From Deinococcus aerolatus (GTDB taxonomy: Bacteria > Deinococcota > Deinococci > Deinococcales > Deinococcaceae): a stretch of DNA of 64,000 nucleotides. Shown one piece after another: positions 43,941-55,125 of this stretch. The stretch is from positions 300,501 through 364,500 of the forward strand of contig NZ_BMOL01000001.1 in the NCBI RefSeq assembly GCF_014647055.1. The letters are read 5' to 3'. The notes under the pieces are model-generated. The model did no database searches. It saw only the letters and a list, made by a program, of their open reading frames with translations, and was not told the origin of the DNA. The first letter of the stretch is position 1. Every line of letters begins with the position of its first letter. A program made the position numbers and the translations under genes.

Positions 43941-45971
43941 TTATTTTGCCGTGACAGCCAAGGTGGCCGTTTCAATCTCCTTGTCGTCGTTGCGTCCAGC
44001 CTTCACGGTGATGGTGAAGCTTCCGGCCTTCTTGTAGGTGTGAACGTGCGGGCCGCTGGCCGCGATGGGAATCAGGCGCTCGAAGCCGCCGCCGTCGCCC
44101 CAGTCGGCCACCAGCGTGGTGGGGGTCCCGCCAGTGGTCACGTTGATGGTGTAGACCTGATCCACGGTGGCGGTGGCCGGACCCGTCACGCCCACGGTCA
44201 GCGGAACGGTGGTTGCGCCGTCCGCGGTGAGCTCCAGGCCCACCAGCACGGGGTCATGGTCACTGCTGCGGTAGGCGTCGGGGGCGTACAGCTCGGCAAC
44301 CTGGGCCGGCGTCTTGAACTCCGTGTTGTAGTCCAGCACCACCGGCTCGTCGGAGTTGATGTGCCACTCCGTGATGCCCTTGACCTGATCCTTCATCGAC
44401 ATGGTGGACAGGGCGTGGTCCAGATAACCAAACTGGCCGTCGAACTGGTAGGAATAGCGGTCTGCCAGCGGAATGCGCTTGTTCAGGCTCTCGAAGCCGC
44501 TCGCCTCCAGCGTCTTGATCGGATCTTCCTCGCCGTAGGCGTTCAGGTCTCCCATCAGCAGCACGTCGGGATCGGTGAGTTTGAGCTTGTCGGCAAAGGC
44601 CAGCAGGGCTTTGGACTGCTCGACACGCAGCGCATTCCAGCAGCCCTGACCCTGGTCCACGTCACCTGTGGTGGGGCAACTGCCCTTGCTCTTGAAGTGG
44701 TTGGCGACCACCGTGAACACGCCCTTTCCGGCAATATCACGGAAGGTCTGGGCCACTGGCTTACGGGCCTTATCGAAGGCGGGGTTGTCGTCGATGCGCG
44801 CGTTGCCCACCGTTTCCACCTTGCCGGGACGGTAGATGATCGCCACGCGGATGGCGTCGGTGCCCACCGTTCCAGTCTTGACGCTGGCATATTCGGTTTT
44901 TCCGGCAGCGCTGTTCAGGGCAGCCACCAGATCATCCAGGGCCATTTCGCCGTTGTTCTCGATCTCCATCAGGGTGATCACGTCGGCGTCCAGGCCGCGC
45001 AGCCCGGCCACGATCTTGTCTTTCTGGCGCTTGAACTCGTCGGCGCTGTCTGCCCCACGCGCACCGTTCTTGCCGTCGTCCAGCGTGGTGAAGTAGTTCA
45101 GGACGTTTGCGCCCGCCACCCTGAGCGTGCCGCCCACCGGCTTGGGCGCGGCGGTGCGGGGGTTGGTATTCGCAAACACGGGCGCCTGGGTAGGCTCGAG
45201 CTTGAAGGCGTTGTTGGCGTAATGCATCACGCCCACCAGCCCGGTCACGGTATCCCCGGCACGGCGGGTCTTGTTCGCGTTCAGGTAGGGAATAACGGCC
45301 GGGTTCTGCTTGCTGCTGCCGTCATCCAGAATCAGGGTGCGGTTCCGGTTGGCCTCCAGGGTGGCCCCCTGCCCGTTGGTGGGGTTGAACAGCCGTCCGT
45401 CACTGGACAGGCCCAGTTCGCCGTAGCGCCCCAGGGTAAAGGTGTTGGTCACGGTCATGGGGGTACTGACCGACACCAACATGCCCTCCACGTTTTCCAG
45501 CGCGTCCGGCGAGGACAGCGGATAGGTCAGTGCGGTGGCGGTAGGCAGCGTCGTCTCGCCGCAAGAGGTGACGGTGGTGACGCTGTCCAGCTGGGTGGAG
45601 TTGAAGAATTCCTTGACCGTGCCGGTGACCTCCAGCACCTCGCCCACCTTGACGGTGTTGGGCGCGGCGGCGGTGAAGACGAAGACGCCCTCACTGGTTC
45701 TGGGATCGCTGTCGGGCTTCAGGTCCTGCACGAAGAATCCGCTCAGGCCCGCCTGCGCGTCCTGCGTCACCACGCCGCGAATGGTCACCACCTTGTTCAC
45801 CAGCGGGCTGGCCGCGCCCGTGCCCTGCACGGAGGAAATCGGCGTGACAACGGTATCCACCGGGCAGGCGTAGGTGGGAGGTTTGGGCGTGGTGTCGGGG
45901 GTGTTGCAGGCCGCCAGCAGCGCAGTCAGGCCCAGCAGCAGTGCGCCGCCTTGCAGGAACTTCATGGTCAT
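43941..45971 (-). CDS. Lipoprotein exonuclease/endonuclease (ExeM/NucH-like) with PKD-like domain
   Basis: A 676-residue secreted lipoprotein. The signal peptide ends in the lipobox LLAAC (MTMKFLQGGALLLGLTALLAAC). An OB-fold-like domain follows (about 45-210), then a lamin-tail-free endonuclease/exonuclease/phosphatase domain (about 290-590: ADVITLMEIENNGEMALDDLV, VVANHFKSKG, LLMGDLNAYGEEDPI, YLDHAL, SSDHDPVLV), which carries the family catalytic Asp/His/Asn residues. The C-terminal domain (about 605-676) is PKD/Ig-like. It resembles extracellular nucleases that degrade DNA for nutrients. ATG 45971 follows GGAG by 5 nt. A promoter lies at 46023-46052. Confidence 0.92.
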   Translation of the reverse strand: MTMKFLQGGALLLGLTALLAACNTPDTTPKPPTYACPVDTVVTPISSVQGTGAASPLVNKVVTIRGVVTQDAQAGLSGFFVQDLKPDSDPRTSEGVFVFTAAAPNTVKVGEVLEVTGTVKEFFNSTQLDSVTTVTSCGETTLPTATALTYPLSSPDALENVEGMLVSVSTPMTVTNTFTLGRYGELGLSSDGRLFNPTNGQGATLEANRNRTLILDDGSSKQNPAVIPYLNANKTRRAGDTVTGLVGVMHYANNAFKLEPTQAPVFANTNPRTAAPKPVGGTLRVAGANVLNYFTTLDDGKNGARGADSADEFKRQKDKIVAGLRGLDADVITLMEIENNGEMALDDLVAALNSAAGKTEYASVKTGTVGTDAIRVAIIYRPGKVETVGNARIDDNPAFDKARKPVAQTFRDIAGKGVFTVVANHFKSKGSCPTTGDVDQGQGCWNALRVEQSKALLAFADKLKLTDPDVLLMGDLNAYGEEDPIKTLEASGFESLNKRIPLADRYSYQFDGQFGYLDHALSTMSMKDQVKGITEWHINSDEPVVLDYNTEFKTPAQVAELYAPDAYRSSDHDPVLVGLELTADGATTVPLTVGVTGPATATVDQVYTINVTTGGTPTTLVADWGDGGGFERLIPIAASGPHVHTYKKAGSFTITVKAGRNDDKEIETATLAVTAK

Positions 45972-46022
45972 GGGAACTCCGTGTGAATAGGGAGAGGGGG
46001 TGAAGGATTGTGACGGAGAACC

Positions 46023-46052
46023 AGTGTAACGAGTTTCTCCCCACGCCGTCAT
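46023..46052 (-). promoter_or_regulatory. Promoter of the secreted nuclease gene
   Basis: On the reverse strand ATGACG (46047-46052) and TACACT (46023-46028) are separated by 18 bp, giving a leader of about 45 nt with a Shine-Dalgarno. This gene therefore does not use the leaderless mode. Confidence 0.55.
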
Positions 46053-46128
46053 GAGGTACGCGGATGCGGTCCGGGGCTGCGGAGCTTCAGCCCCATCCTG
46101 CGCTCACCCTGTCATGGACATTTGCAGG

Positions 46129-46869
46129 TCATGGACGTGTGCAGTGGGCCAGCGCCCCACGCACCATCCCGGAAGAGACGCGGCCGGCGCCCCATACCTT
46201 CAGCAGCAGTTCCAGGCGTAGCCGCCAAAGCAACCCCGTATCGAGTCGCCCGCCCCAGCGGGCCAGCGCGGGTTCCACATGGTCCAGCACGGCGCACTCA
46301 TGTTCCAGGGTGGCCCAACCCGCGTTGCCCCAGTCCAGCAGCCCGGCGTAACGGCCCGCCGCGTCGGCCAGCAGGTTGTGGCGGTACACGTCGCCGTGCA
46401 CGAATACGGGCGCGGTCAGCGGATACGGTGTGGACAGCACCCGCCGTAGGGCGGCCCGCTCGGCAGGCGGCCAGTCCGCGCCGCCCGCCAGTAATCTCAG
46501 GTCGCCCGCCCACCACTCCGAGGGGCGGGGCAGGTGCGGTTCGGGTGGGGCGGCATGCAGGCGCTCCAGATCGGCCAGCACCGCGTTCCAGAAAGCAGGG
46601 GTGAGCTGGGCAGGCGTGGGCATTCTACCCGGCAGCCGTTCCCACAGGCTGGAGTCCGCGTCCCAGAACAGCGGTCTGGCCGTGCGAATCCCCGCCGCCA
46701 GGGCGCCCTGCGCCACCGCCGCCTCCCGCGCGTGGTCCACAGCAGGGCCGAGGCGCAGCACCGCCGTGTGGGTCAGCCAGACCTCGTTGGAAAACCCGGC
46801 AGCGGCGCGGTGCAGGCCCGCGACGCTCAGGCCGTGGCGAAGAAATTGGGCGGCAGGATCAGCGGTCAT
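46129..46869 (-). CDS. Aminoglycoside phosphotransferase-like kinase
   Basis: The 246-residue protein has the APH/choline-kinase fold: VFVHGDVYRHNLLADAAG (catalytic loop HGDxxxxN) and GLLDWGNAGWATLEHE (the Mg-binding Asp). The N-lobe is unusual and short, and the nucleotide loop is not clear. Many such proteins phosphorylate small metabolites rather than antibiotics, so resistance should not be assumed. ATG 46869 has no clear -10 hexamer or Shine-Dalgarno. Confidence 0.85.
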   Translation of the reverse strand: MTADPAAQFLRHGLSVAGLHRAAAGFSNEVWLTHTAVLRLGPAVDHAREAAVAQGALAAGIRTARPLFWDADSSLWERLPGRMPTPAQLTPAFWNAVLADLERLHAAPPEPHLPRPSEWWAGDLRLLAGGADWPPAERAALRRVLSTPYPLTAPVFVHGDVYRHNLLADAAGRYAGLLDWGNAGWATLEHECAVLDHVEPALARWGGRLDTGLLWRLRLELLLKVWGAGRVSSGMVRGALAHCTRP

Positions 46870-47021
46870 GGAGTATTCACGGGACAGTGACAGAAGCGGC
46901 CCGGCATCGCCGCAGCGCCATTGCGCTCACGCCGCCGGGCACAGCCATTCGTCCCCCGGAAAACATCCATAGGTAACAGGAGGCCCGAAAAACCGTCGCC
47001 CGATGGACTACCCTACCCCGT

Positions 47022-47438
47022 ATGACGCCGCCCATTTCCTCCACCTCCGCGGGACAGGGTCAGGCCCAGGCCCGCCCGGTCAAGCCGCTGTGGGTGGCGC
47101 TGGGCTTTGTGCTGTGCGCCTTCGGGTTCCTGGGGCTGGTGCTGCCCGGCTTTCCCGGCACCGTGTGGTTCGTGCTGGCCGCCGCCAGCTTCGCGCGTGG
47201 CGATCCGCGCTGGGAGGCGTGGTTGCTCTCGCGCCCGGTGGTGGGCCAGCTGGTCAGCGACTACCGCGAGGGCCGGGGCATGCCGCTGCGCGCCAAGTGG
47301 TTCGCCTGCATCTGCATTGTCGTGGCCGTCAGTTTCAGCCTGGGGCGCATCCCGGTACTGGTGGGACAGGTGGGCTGGGTGCTCGTTGGCCTGTTCGGGC
47401 TCTACTACATCAGCCTCCGGGTGCCAACGAAACGCTGA
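47022..47438 (+). CDS. DUF454 (YbaN) family inner membrane protein
   Basis: A 138-residue protein with four predicted helices: about 23-40, 42-58, and two near 95-130. It matches DUF454 by LWVALGFVLCAFGFLGLVLPGFPGTVWFVLAAASFARGDPRWEAWL. The family has no known function. ATG 47022 is preceded by TACCCT (47009-47014) 7 nt upstream, a leaderless pattern. Confidence 0.9.
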   Translation: MTPPISSTSAGQGQAQARPVKPLWVALGFVLCAFGFLGLVLPGFPGTVWFVLAAASFARGDPRWEAWLLSRPVVGQLVSDYREGRGMPLRAKWFACICIVVAVSFSLGRIPVLVGQVGWVLVGLFGLYYISLRVPTKR

Positions 47439-47459
47439 GCGGGGCCTTGGCACGCCGTC

Positions 47460-47489
47460 AAAAACCCCCTCTATCGCAGCAGGGGGTTT
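47460..47489. terminator. Bidirectional terminator between DUF454 gene and thiB
   Basis: AAACCCCCT (47462-47470) and AGGGGGTTT (47481-47489) form a perfect 9-bp stem with a 10-nt loop. On the reverse strand TTTTT completes the terminator downstream of thiB; on the plus strand the tail is TTTGG. Confidence 0.88.
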
Positions 47490-47510
47490 GGATGGCCTGC
47501 GGTTTTGCGA

Positions 47511-48545
47511 CTAGCGCGCCCGCAGCACCTGCGTCACCCAGGCGTCCACCAGCCGCTGCGGGTTGGCGGTCAGGCCGGGCTTGACGGCGGCCAGCTGCGG
47601 CTGATCGGCGAACCTGAACACCGGATCCAGCGGCGTGCCTCCCACCGCCGGGTAGATCCACATGCGGGTAGGAATGTCGGCCTGCACGCCTTTACCCAGC
47701 ATGAAGTCCACAAATTTTCGGGCCAGGGCCGGCTGCTTTGCACCCTTCAGGATGCCCACTCCTTCCAGTTGCAGCCAGGTGCTGCCGGGCAGGAACAGGT
47801 TGGCGGTGGGGGCCTGCGCGGGCAGTTTTCTGGCGTCGTAGTTATCCGCGTAGAACACCTCGGCGGCGGGGCTGCTGGCGTACGACAGCACGATGGGGTA
47901 GCGGCCACCGTTGCGCGTGAACTCCTTGTTGTAGGCGTCGCTCCAGCCGCGCGTGACCTTCAGGCCGTTCAGGCGGGCGTCGCGCCACCACTGCCACGCC
48001 CCCGCCTCGCCGTAGTGATTGACGGTGGCCAGCAGGAAAGCCAAGCCGGGGCTGCTGGTGGCCGGACTTGCCACCACGGTCAACTTGGCGTATTGCGGGG
48101 ATTTCAGGTCCTCCAGCGATTTCGGCAGGGCCAGTCCCGCCTTCTGGAAATACGCGCGGTCATAGTTGAGGGCCACGAAGCCGTAGTCCACCGTGTTCAG
48201 CAGGCCTGCGTCGTCCAGGCGGTAGGCCGGATCCACCCCCGAGAGTGCGGGCGACCGGTAGGCCTGCAACAGATCGGCGCTGCGGGCGCGGCCCAGCAGG
48301 CTGTTGTCCAGGCCGTACACCACATCGGCCAGCGGAGCGCGGTGGGTCAGGATCAGGCGATTCAACAGCTCTCCGGCGTCGCCGCCCTTCACGAAGCGCA
48401 CCCTGGCGTTGTTGGCCGCCTCGAAAGACGCCACGAGCTTCTTGTCCACGTCGAAGGAATCGTGGGTGATGACCGTCAGGGTGGTCTGGGCCGAAGCCAC
48501 GCCCGCCACCAGTAAAGCCGCCGTCAACACACTCCTTACACGCAT
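47511..48545 (-). CDS. thiB: Thiamine ABC transporter substrate-binding protein
   Basis: A 344-residue periplasmic binding protein that captures thiamine, TMP or TPP. The signal peptide is [20 protein letters not shown]. The mature part has [60 protein letters not shown] and [15 protein letters not shown], typical of ThiB. ATG 48545 is chosen for the signal peptide; ATG 48572 in the same frame directly abuts the riboswitch T-run. The gene stands alone: no ThiP or ThiQ is nearby and a terminator follows. The TPP riboswitch upstream supports the thiamine assignment. Confidence 0.93.
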   Translation of the reverse strand: MRVRSVLTAALLVAGVASAQTTLTVITHDSFDVDKKLVASFEAANNARVRFVKGGDAGELLNRLILTHRAPLADVVYGLDNSLLGRARSADLLQAYRSPALSGVDPAYRLDDAGLLNTVDYGFVALNYDRAYFQKAGLALPKSLEDLKSPQYAKLTVVASPATSSPGLAFLLATVNHYGEAGAWQWWRDARLNGLKVTRGWSDAYNKEFTRNGGRYPIVLSYASSPAAEVFYADNYDARKLPAQAPTANLFLPGSTWLQLEGVGILKGAKQPALARKFVDFMLGKGVQADIPTRMWIYPAVGGTPLDPVFRFADQPQLAAVKPGLTANPQRLVDAWVTQVLRAR

Positions 48546-48572
48546 ACTGTTTCCAAACACACTTCCAAACAT

Positions 48573-48599
48573 AAAAAAGCCCCCTCGCGTCACGAGGGG
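48573..48599 (-). terminator. Expression-platform terminator of the TPP riboswitch
   Basis: On the reverse strand CCCCTCG and CGAGGGG (48593-48599 and 48581-48587) form 7 bp with a 5-nt loop, followed by GCTTTTTT and directly by ATG at 48572. It would stop transcription when TPP is bound. Confidence 0.85.
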
Positions 48600-48637
48600 A
48601 AGCGGGGCCAGACGCCGAACTCTTCGGGGCTGGCCGG

Positions 48638-48717
<80 letters not shown>

Positions 48718-48841
48718 GGTGACGCAGGCCCAAGGTAGCAGAGCGGCGCGGGCAAGAGCGTGTTTCACTCTGGATTGTGGCCTTCACTCCTGGTCAATGG
48801 GCACAGCCGCAGTGGTGGGTGGACGCGCTAGGGTTGGGGGC

Positions 48842-50062
48842 ATGAGCCGTCCTGACCTCGCTGCCCCCGAGTCGCTGGACGCGAACGAACAGACCACGCA
48901 GCGCCGCAAGCCCACCGCCGCCCCGCTGCTGATCCTGGGCCTGGTCGTGGTGGCGCTGAACCTGCGCCCGCCCATCGCCGGCTTCGGGCCGCTGCTGTCG
49001 CAATTCCAGGCCGAGTTTCAGGTCAGTGCGGCCACCCTGAGCCTGCTGACCACGCTGCCGCTGCTGTGCTGGGGCGTGCTGGCCCCGCTGGCCCCGCTGC
49101 TGAGCCGCCGCTACAGCAACGAGACCATCATCCTGCTGGCCACCGCCGTGATCGGCCTGGGCAGCGTGCTGCGCATCGGCGCAACGCTGCCGGTCATCCT
49201 GACCGGCACCCTGCTGGTCGGCGCGGGCATCGCGCTGAACAACGTGCTGCTGCCCAGCCTGATCCGGCGCGATTACGCCACGCGGGTGGGGCCCATGACC
49301 GGGCTGTACACGCTGGCGGTGGTGGGCGGCGCGGCGCTGGCCTCTGGGGTAGCGGTGCCGCTGATGACCGCGCTGGGCGGAGAATGGCGCTCGTCGGTGG
49401 GCGTGTGGATCGGGCTGGCCATGGCGGGCGTGCTGGCGTGGCTGCCCGCCGTGTTCGGGCGGCAGACGCACGCCCGCCCGCTGAGGGGCGAGGGGCCGTC
49501 GGTGTGGCGCAACCCCTACGCGCTGTCGGTGACGCTGTACATGGGCTTTCAGTCGCTGGTGTTCTTTACCTGGCTCACCTGGCTGCCCAAGGTGCTGCAG
49601 GACGAGGGCTTCACCGAGGCGCAGGCCGGACTGCTGCTGGCCTTTGCCAACGTGGTGCAGCTGCCCTTCACGCTGGCAGTGCCGATGCTGGCGGCCCGGC
49701 CCCGCCTGCTGGTGCCGCTGGCGGCGGGCACGGCCCTGATCAGCGCGGCGGGCATCACGGGCCTACTGCTGGCGCCGCTGACGCCGCTGCCGTGGCTGTT
49801 CATGATGGGTGCGGGCGCGGGCAGCATGTTTCCGCTGGCCCTGATGTTCATCGCCGTGCGCGCCGCCAGCGTGACGCAGGTGCCGCAGCTCTCGGCCATG
49901 GCGCAGGGCTTCGGCTACGTGCTGGCGGCGTCCGGCCCCTTTATCTTCGGGGCGCTGCACGACTGGACCGGCGACTGGCAGGTGCCGCTGCTGTTCCTGC
50001 TGGCCATGACCGGGGTGGTGCTGGTCACCGGGGTGGCGGCGGGGCGGGCGCCCCGGGCGTAA
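48842..50062 (+). CDS. MFS transporter, CynX/NimT type
   Basis: A 406-residue twelve-helix major facilitator protein. The first helix segment has the CynX/NimT signature [27 protein letters not shown], and helices 2-3 show [22 protein letters not shown]. The group includes cyanate and 2-nitroimidazole transporters; the substrate here is unknown. ATG 48842 is preceded by TAGGGT (48829-48834) at 7 nt, giving a leaderless mRNA. It is 168 bp upstream of the eutB reading frame, so a separate promoter (TACACT at 50137-50142) probably serves eutBC. Confidence 0.9.
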   Translation: MSRPDLAAPESLDANEQTTQRRKPTAAPLLILGLVVVALNLRPPIAGFGPLLSQFQAEFQVSAATLSLLTTLPLLCWGVLAPLAPLLSRRYSNETIILLATAVIGLGSVLRIGATLPVILTGTLLVGAGIALNNVLLPSLIRRDYATRVGPMTGLYTLAVVGGAALASGVAVPLMTALGGEWRSSVGVWIGLAMAGVLAWLPAVFGRQTHARPLRGEGPSVWRNPYALSVTLYMGFQSLVFFTWLTWLPKVLQDEGFTEAQAGLLLAFANVVQLPFTLAVPMLAARPRLLVPLAAGTALISAAGITGLLLAPLTPLPWLFMMGAGAGSMFPLALMFIAVRAASVTQVPQLSAMAQGFGYVLAASGPFIFGALHDWTGDWQVPLLFLLAMTGVVLVTGVAAGRAPRA

Positions 50063-50230
50063 GCGGGGGCGGCCCGCCCCACGCCGCCCCCACCCCAGGC
50101 ACCCACCAACCCGTCACCCCTTCCCGGCCCCGCGCCTACACTGACCCATGCCCCCTTCCCCCCACCGGAGCCGCCCACGTACCACCTGACACTGGGGCAC
50201 CACCACTTCAGCTTCCCCGACCTGCGGCGG

Positions 50231-51571
50231 GTGATGGCCTGCGCCAGCCCGCCCAAATCCGGCGACGGGCTGGCCGGACTGGCGGCAGGCAGTGCCCAGG
50301 AACGCGAGGCGGCGCGGCAGGTGCTGGCTGACCTTCCCCTGGGCCTGTTTCTGGAAGACCTGCTGATTCCCTACGAGGCCGACGAGGTCACGCGCCTGAT
50401 CGTGGACAGCCACGACGCGGCAGCCTTCGCGCCCGTATCCCACCTGAGCGTGGGCGGGTTCCGCGACTGGCTGCTGGGCGACGAGGCCACCCCAGAGGCC
50501 CTGGCCGCCCTGGCCCCCGGCCTGACGCCGGAGATGGTGGCCGCCGTGAGCAAACTGATGCGCGTGCAGGATCTGGTGCTGGTGGCGTCCAGGGTAGAGG
50601 TGGTCACGCGCTTCCGCACCACCCTGGGCCAGCGGGGCCGCTTCAGCACGCGCCTCCAGCCCAACCACCCCACCGACGATCCACGCGGCATCCTGGCCAG
50701 CACCCTGGACGGCCTGATGTTCGGCTGCGGCGACGCGGTGATCGGCATCAACCCGGCGCTGGACAGCGTGGACAGTTGCGTGGGCCTGTTGCGCCTGCTG
50801 GACGACTTCCGCCAGCAGACCGGCGTGCCCACCCAGAGCTGCGTGCTGACCCACGTCACCAACACCCTGGAGGCGCTGGGGCGCGGCGCCCCGGTGGATC
50901 TGGTGTTTCAGAGCGTGGCGGGCACGCAGGACGCCAACAGCGGTTTCGGCGTTGATCTGACGCTGCTGGACGAGGCGCACGCGGCGGCGCTGGAGTTGCG
51001 GCGCGGCGCACCGCTGGCCGGGGGCTTCGGCGACAACGTGATGTACTTCGAGACCGGGCAGGGCAGCGCACTGTCGGCGGACGCCCACCACGGCGTCGAT
51101 CAGGGCACGCTGGAGGCCCGCGCCTATGCGGTGGCGCGGCACTACCGCCCGCTGCTGGTCAATACCGTGGTGGGCTTTATTGGCCCGGAGTACCTGTACG
51201 ACGGCAAGCAGATCATCCGCGCGGGGCTGGAAGATCATTTCTGCGGCAAGCTGCTGGGCCTACCGATGGGCTGCGACATCTGCTACACCAACCACGCCGA
51301 GGCCGACGGCGACGACACCGACACCCTGCTGACGCTGCTGGGCGCGGCGGGCGTGACCTTCATCATGGGCGTGCCGGGCGCGGATGACATCATGCTGAAC
51401 TACCAGTCCACTTCCTTCCACGACGCGTGGTACCTGCGCCGCATGTTTAACCGACCGCCCGCGCCGGAGTTCGCCGCGTGGCTGGAAACGGTGGGCCTCA
51501 GCCGGGATGGAGGGCTGACCTTGCCGGGACGGGCGCAGGTGCGGGAACTGATGAGGGCGGCGGGCGGATGA
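50231..51571 (+). CDS. eutB: Ethanolamine ammonia-lyase large subunit (N-terminus affected by a frame problem)
   Basis: EutB with EutC converts ethanolamine to acetaldehyde and ammonia using adenosylcobalamin. The body is well conserved: [117 protein letters not shown] and DDIMLNYQSTSFHDAW. The first in-frame start is GTG 50231, yet 18 residues before it (TYHLTLGHHHFSFPDLRR) still look like EutB. The leaderless ATG at 50148 (after TACACT) is one base out of frame across a C6 run. EutC overlaps by ATGA. Confidence 0.88.
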   Translation: MMACASPPKSGDGLAGLAAGSAQEREAARQVLADLPLGLFLEDLLIPYEADEVTRLIVDSHDAAAFAPVSHLSVGGFRDWLLGDEATPEALAALAPGLTPEMVAAVSKLMRVQDLVLVASRVEVVTRFRTTLGQRGRFSTRLQPNHPTDDPRGILASTLDGLMFGCGDAVIGINPALDSVDSCVGLLRLLDDFRQQTGVPTQSCVLTHVTNTLEALGRGAPVDLVFQSVAGTQDANSGFGVDLTLLDEAHAAALELRRGAPLAGGFGDNVMYFETGQGSALSADAHHGVDQGTLEARAYAVARHYRPLLVNTVVGFIGPEYLYDGKQIIRAGLEDHFCGKLLGLPMGCDICYTNHAEADGDDTDTLLTLLGAAGVTFIMGVPGADDIMLNYQSTSFHDAWYLRRMFNRPPAPEFAAWLETVGLSRDGGLTLPGRAQVRELMRAAGG

Positions 51572-52329
51572 CCGACGAGCTGACCCCCTGGGCCTCGCTG
51601 AAAGAGTTCACCGACGCCCGCATTGCGCTGGGCCGGGCCGGAACCTCGCTGCCCACGCGGGAACTGCTGAGGTTCAACGCGGCGCACGCGGCAGCACGGG
51701 ACGCCGTTCATGCGCCCGCCGATTTTGGGTCACTGGCCGGGGCACTCACGGCTGCTGGAGAAGTGGTTCTGCATGTTCACAGCTGCGCCGCAGACCGCGC
51801 CGAGTATCTGCGTCGCCCGGATCTGGGGCGGGCGCTGTCACCTGAATGTCTGGCGGAGCTGGAGGGGCAATCCCCTTGCGACGTGGTGATCGTCGTGGCG
51901 GACGGCCTCTCGGCGGGGGCGCTGGCGCATGTGGGGCCGCTGCTGGCGCTGCTGCTCCCTGAGCTGCGCGCCGCCAGCCTGAGCATCGGCCCGGTCGTGC
52001 TGGCAAGGCAGGCGCGGGTGGCGCTGGGCGACCCGGTGGCGCAGGCCCTGAACGCACGGCTGGTCCTGGTCCTGATCGGCGAACGCCCCGGCCTGAGCAG
52101 CCCCGACAGTCTGGGGGCGTACCTGACCTTCGATCCGCAGCCCCAGACCCGCGACTCGGCCCGCAACTGCGTATCCAACATCCGCCCGGCGGGGCTGGAC
52201 GTGCGCGTGGCGGCGTGGCGGCTGGCCCACCTGATCCGGCAGGCGCTGCGCCGGGAACTCAGCGGTGTGGCCCTCAAGGACGAGGGCGGCGGGCCTCCAC
52301 CGGATTTTGCACCCCTGCCGCGCGGCTAG
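51568..52329 (+). CDS. eutC: Ethanolamine ammonia-lyase small subunit
   Basis: The 253-residue small subunit completes the coenzyme-B12 lyase. It has [24 protein letters not shown] at the N-terminus and the C-terminal nucleotide/B12 region: [66 protein letters not shown] 51568 overlaps the eutB stop as ATGA, so both are translated together. No eutA reactivase or microcompartment genes are nearby. Confidence 0.95.
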   Translation: MTDELTPWASLKEFTDARIALGRAGTSLPTRELLRFNAAHAAARDAVHAPADFGSLAGALTAAGEVVLHVHSCAADRAEYLRRPDLGRALSPECLAELEGQSPCDVVIVVADGLSAGALAHVGPLLALLLPELRAASLSIGPVVLARQARVALGDPVAQALNARLVLVLIGERPGLSSPDSLGAYLTFDPQPQTRDSARNCVSNIRPAGLDVRVAAWRLAHLIRQALRRELSGVALKDEGGGPPPDFAPLPRG

Positions 52330-52337
52330 ACTGGCCC

Positions 52338-52805
52338 ATGACCCTTCCCCCAGCGCCCTTTTACCTGATCGCCTGGCTCGTCGTGCAGGACGACTCCGGG
52401 CGCGTGCTGCTGGGCCGCCGCGACGGCACCGGCTACATGAACGGGCTGTGGGGGCTGCCGGGCGGACGGGTGGAACGCGGCGAGACGCTGGTCACAGCAG
52501 CTGTGCGTGAGGTGGAAGAAGAACTGGGCCTGCGGGTGGAGGCCGGCGCGCTGACCGCGCTGGGCGTGTCGCGCTTTGACATCGGCGGAATGCAGGGCAC
52601 CGATTTCCTGTTCCTGACCCGCGAGTGGGCCGGGGAACTGGCGCCACTGGACAAGACCTCTGAAGTGGGCTGGTTTGCCCCGGACGCTCTGCCTGACGAC
52701 TGCCTGCCCTGGCTGCCCGCCGTGCTGGAAGCCCACCTGACGCGCGGCGCGTGGCTGACCGAGCAGCTCGACGGGGTGGAGGGAGTCCAGATTCTTGGCC
52801 CCTGA
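52338..52805 (+). CDS. Nudix hydrolase
   Basis: A 155-residue phosphohydrolase. The Nudix box is complete: [24 protein letters not shown], with the metal-binding Glu residues in REVEEE. The substrate is unknown; family members act on nucleoside diphosphates linked to another group, for example in nucleotide pool sanitation, a common expansion in Deinococcus. ATG 52338 is 5 nt after TAGACT (52327-52332), so it may be transcribed separately from eutBC, 8 bp after the eutC stop. Confidence 0.9.
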   Translation: MTLPPAPFYLIAWLVVQDDSGRVLLGRRDGTGYMNGLWGLPGGRVERGETLVTAAVREVEEELGLRVEAGALTALGVSRFDIGGMQGTDFLFLTREWAGELAPLDKTSEVGWFAPDALPDDCLPWLPAVLEAHLTRGAWLTEQLDGVEGVQILGP

Positions 52806-52869
52806 AGCCCGCTGTTGGGCCTTCCATCATGTTCCCCGGTCAGGGACGATTTCCGCTTGCCCCCTTCTC

Positions 52870-52896
52870 TTTCATCTGAAATACTTCCAGATGAAA
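52870..52896. promoter_or_regulatory. Palindromic operator overlapping the marR start
   Basis: TTTCATCTG (52870-52878) and CAGATGAAA (52888-52896) are exact 9-bp inverted repeats with a 9-bp spacer, AAATACTTC, which holds an AATACT/TACTTC -10-like element. The right arm ends on the first base of ATG 52896. This is the size and place expected for a MarR dimer site that blocks its own promoter. Confidence 0.7.
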
Positions 52897-53374
52897 TGAG
52901 TTTACCCACCCCCCCCATGGCCGAGGCGCAGACCGACAGTCTCTACGAGATGATCCGGCTGACCCTGCGGCTGTCGCGGCGCTTCCGGCAGGCGCTGGAC
53001 GAACCGCTGGAAACCGCACTGGGCCTGAACACCAAGGAACTGCTGGTGCTGGCCGCGATCATGGACGGCGAGCAGACGCCGGGCCGGATTGCCAGCAAGC
53101 AGAATCTGCCCGCCCCCACCGTGACGCGCATCGTGTCCAAGCTGGTCAGGAACGGTCTGGTGGAACGGGTCAGTGATCCCGCCGATCTGCGCTGCTTCCA
53201 TCTGCATCTCACCCCCCAGGGCCGGGCCACCCGTGCCCGCACCCGCGAGACCGGGCAGGCCATTGTCGCCTCGCACTTCGGCCACCTGCCGCCGCAGCGC
53301 GTCGGGGCGGCGCTGAAGGCCATGCAGGACTTTCACGATGCCCTGAGCCTTCCCCTTCCTGAGGAGGCCAGCGC

Positions 53375-53378
<4 letters not shown>
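52896..53378 (+). CDS. MarR family transcriptional regulator
   Basis: A 160-residue winged-helix regulator. The DNA-binding part shows [66 protein letters not shown], the classic MarR helix-turn-helix and wing. The ATG at 52896 is used, with 52917 as an alternative. The gene overlaps the efflux transporter by ATGA, so it probably represses that pump together with itself through the palindrome at 52870-52896. The inducer is unknown. Confidence 0.92.
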
Positions 53379-55012
<1,634 letters not shown>

Positions 55013-55020
55013 GCTTCAGG

Positions 55021-55070
55021 CGCAGCAAAAAGCAAGCCCCCGCCAGTGCCGGGGCTTGCTTTTTGCTGCG
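55021..55070. terminator. 20-bp perfect-stem terminator
   Basis: CGCAGCAAAAAGCAAGCCCC (55021-55040) and its exact complement (55051-55070) surround a 10-nt loop. T-runs within the arm make it a bidirectional terminator between the convergent efflux gene and the exported protein gene. Confidence 0.92.
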
Positions 55071-55125
55071 TCAAATGATTTGACTGACGTACCAGAGAGT
55101 GTTCAGCACCCCCAGGCGCTGACGC

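Noticed and set aside
43743..45986. Plus-strand ORF of 747 codons opposite the secreted nuclease
   Set aside because: It is the exact antisense of a clear lipoprotein nuclease with signal peptide and catalytic motifs; its own translation has no recognisable domain or start signal.
46129..46869. Antibiotic resistance gene (aminoglycoside phosphotransferase)
   Set aside because: Only the general APH/choline kinase fold is visible. Nothing points to a known resistance enzyme, so it is annotated as a kinase of unknown substrate.
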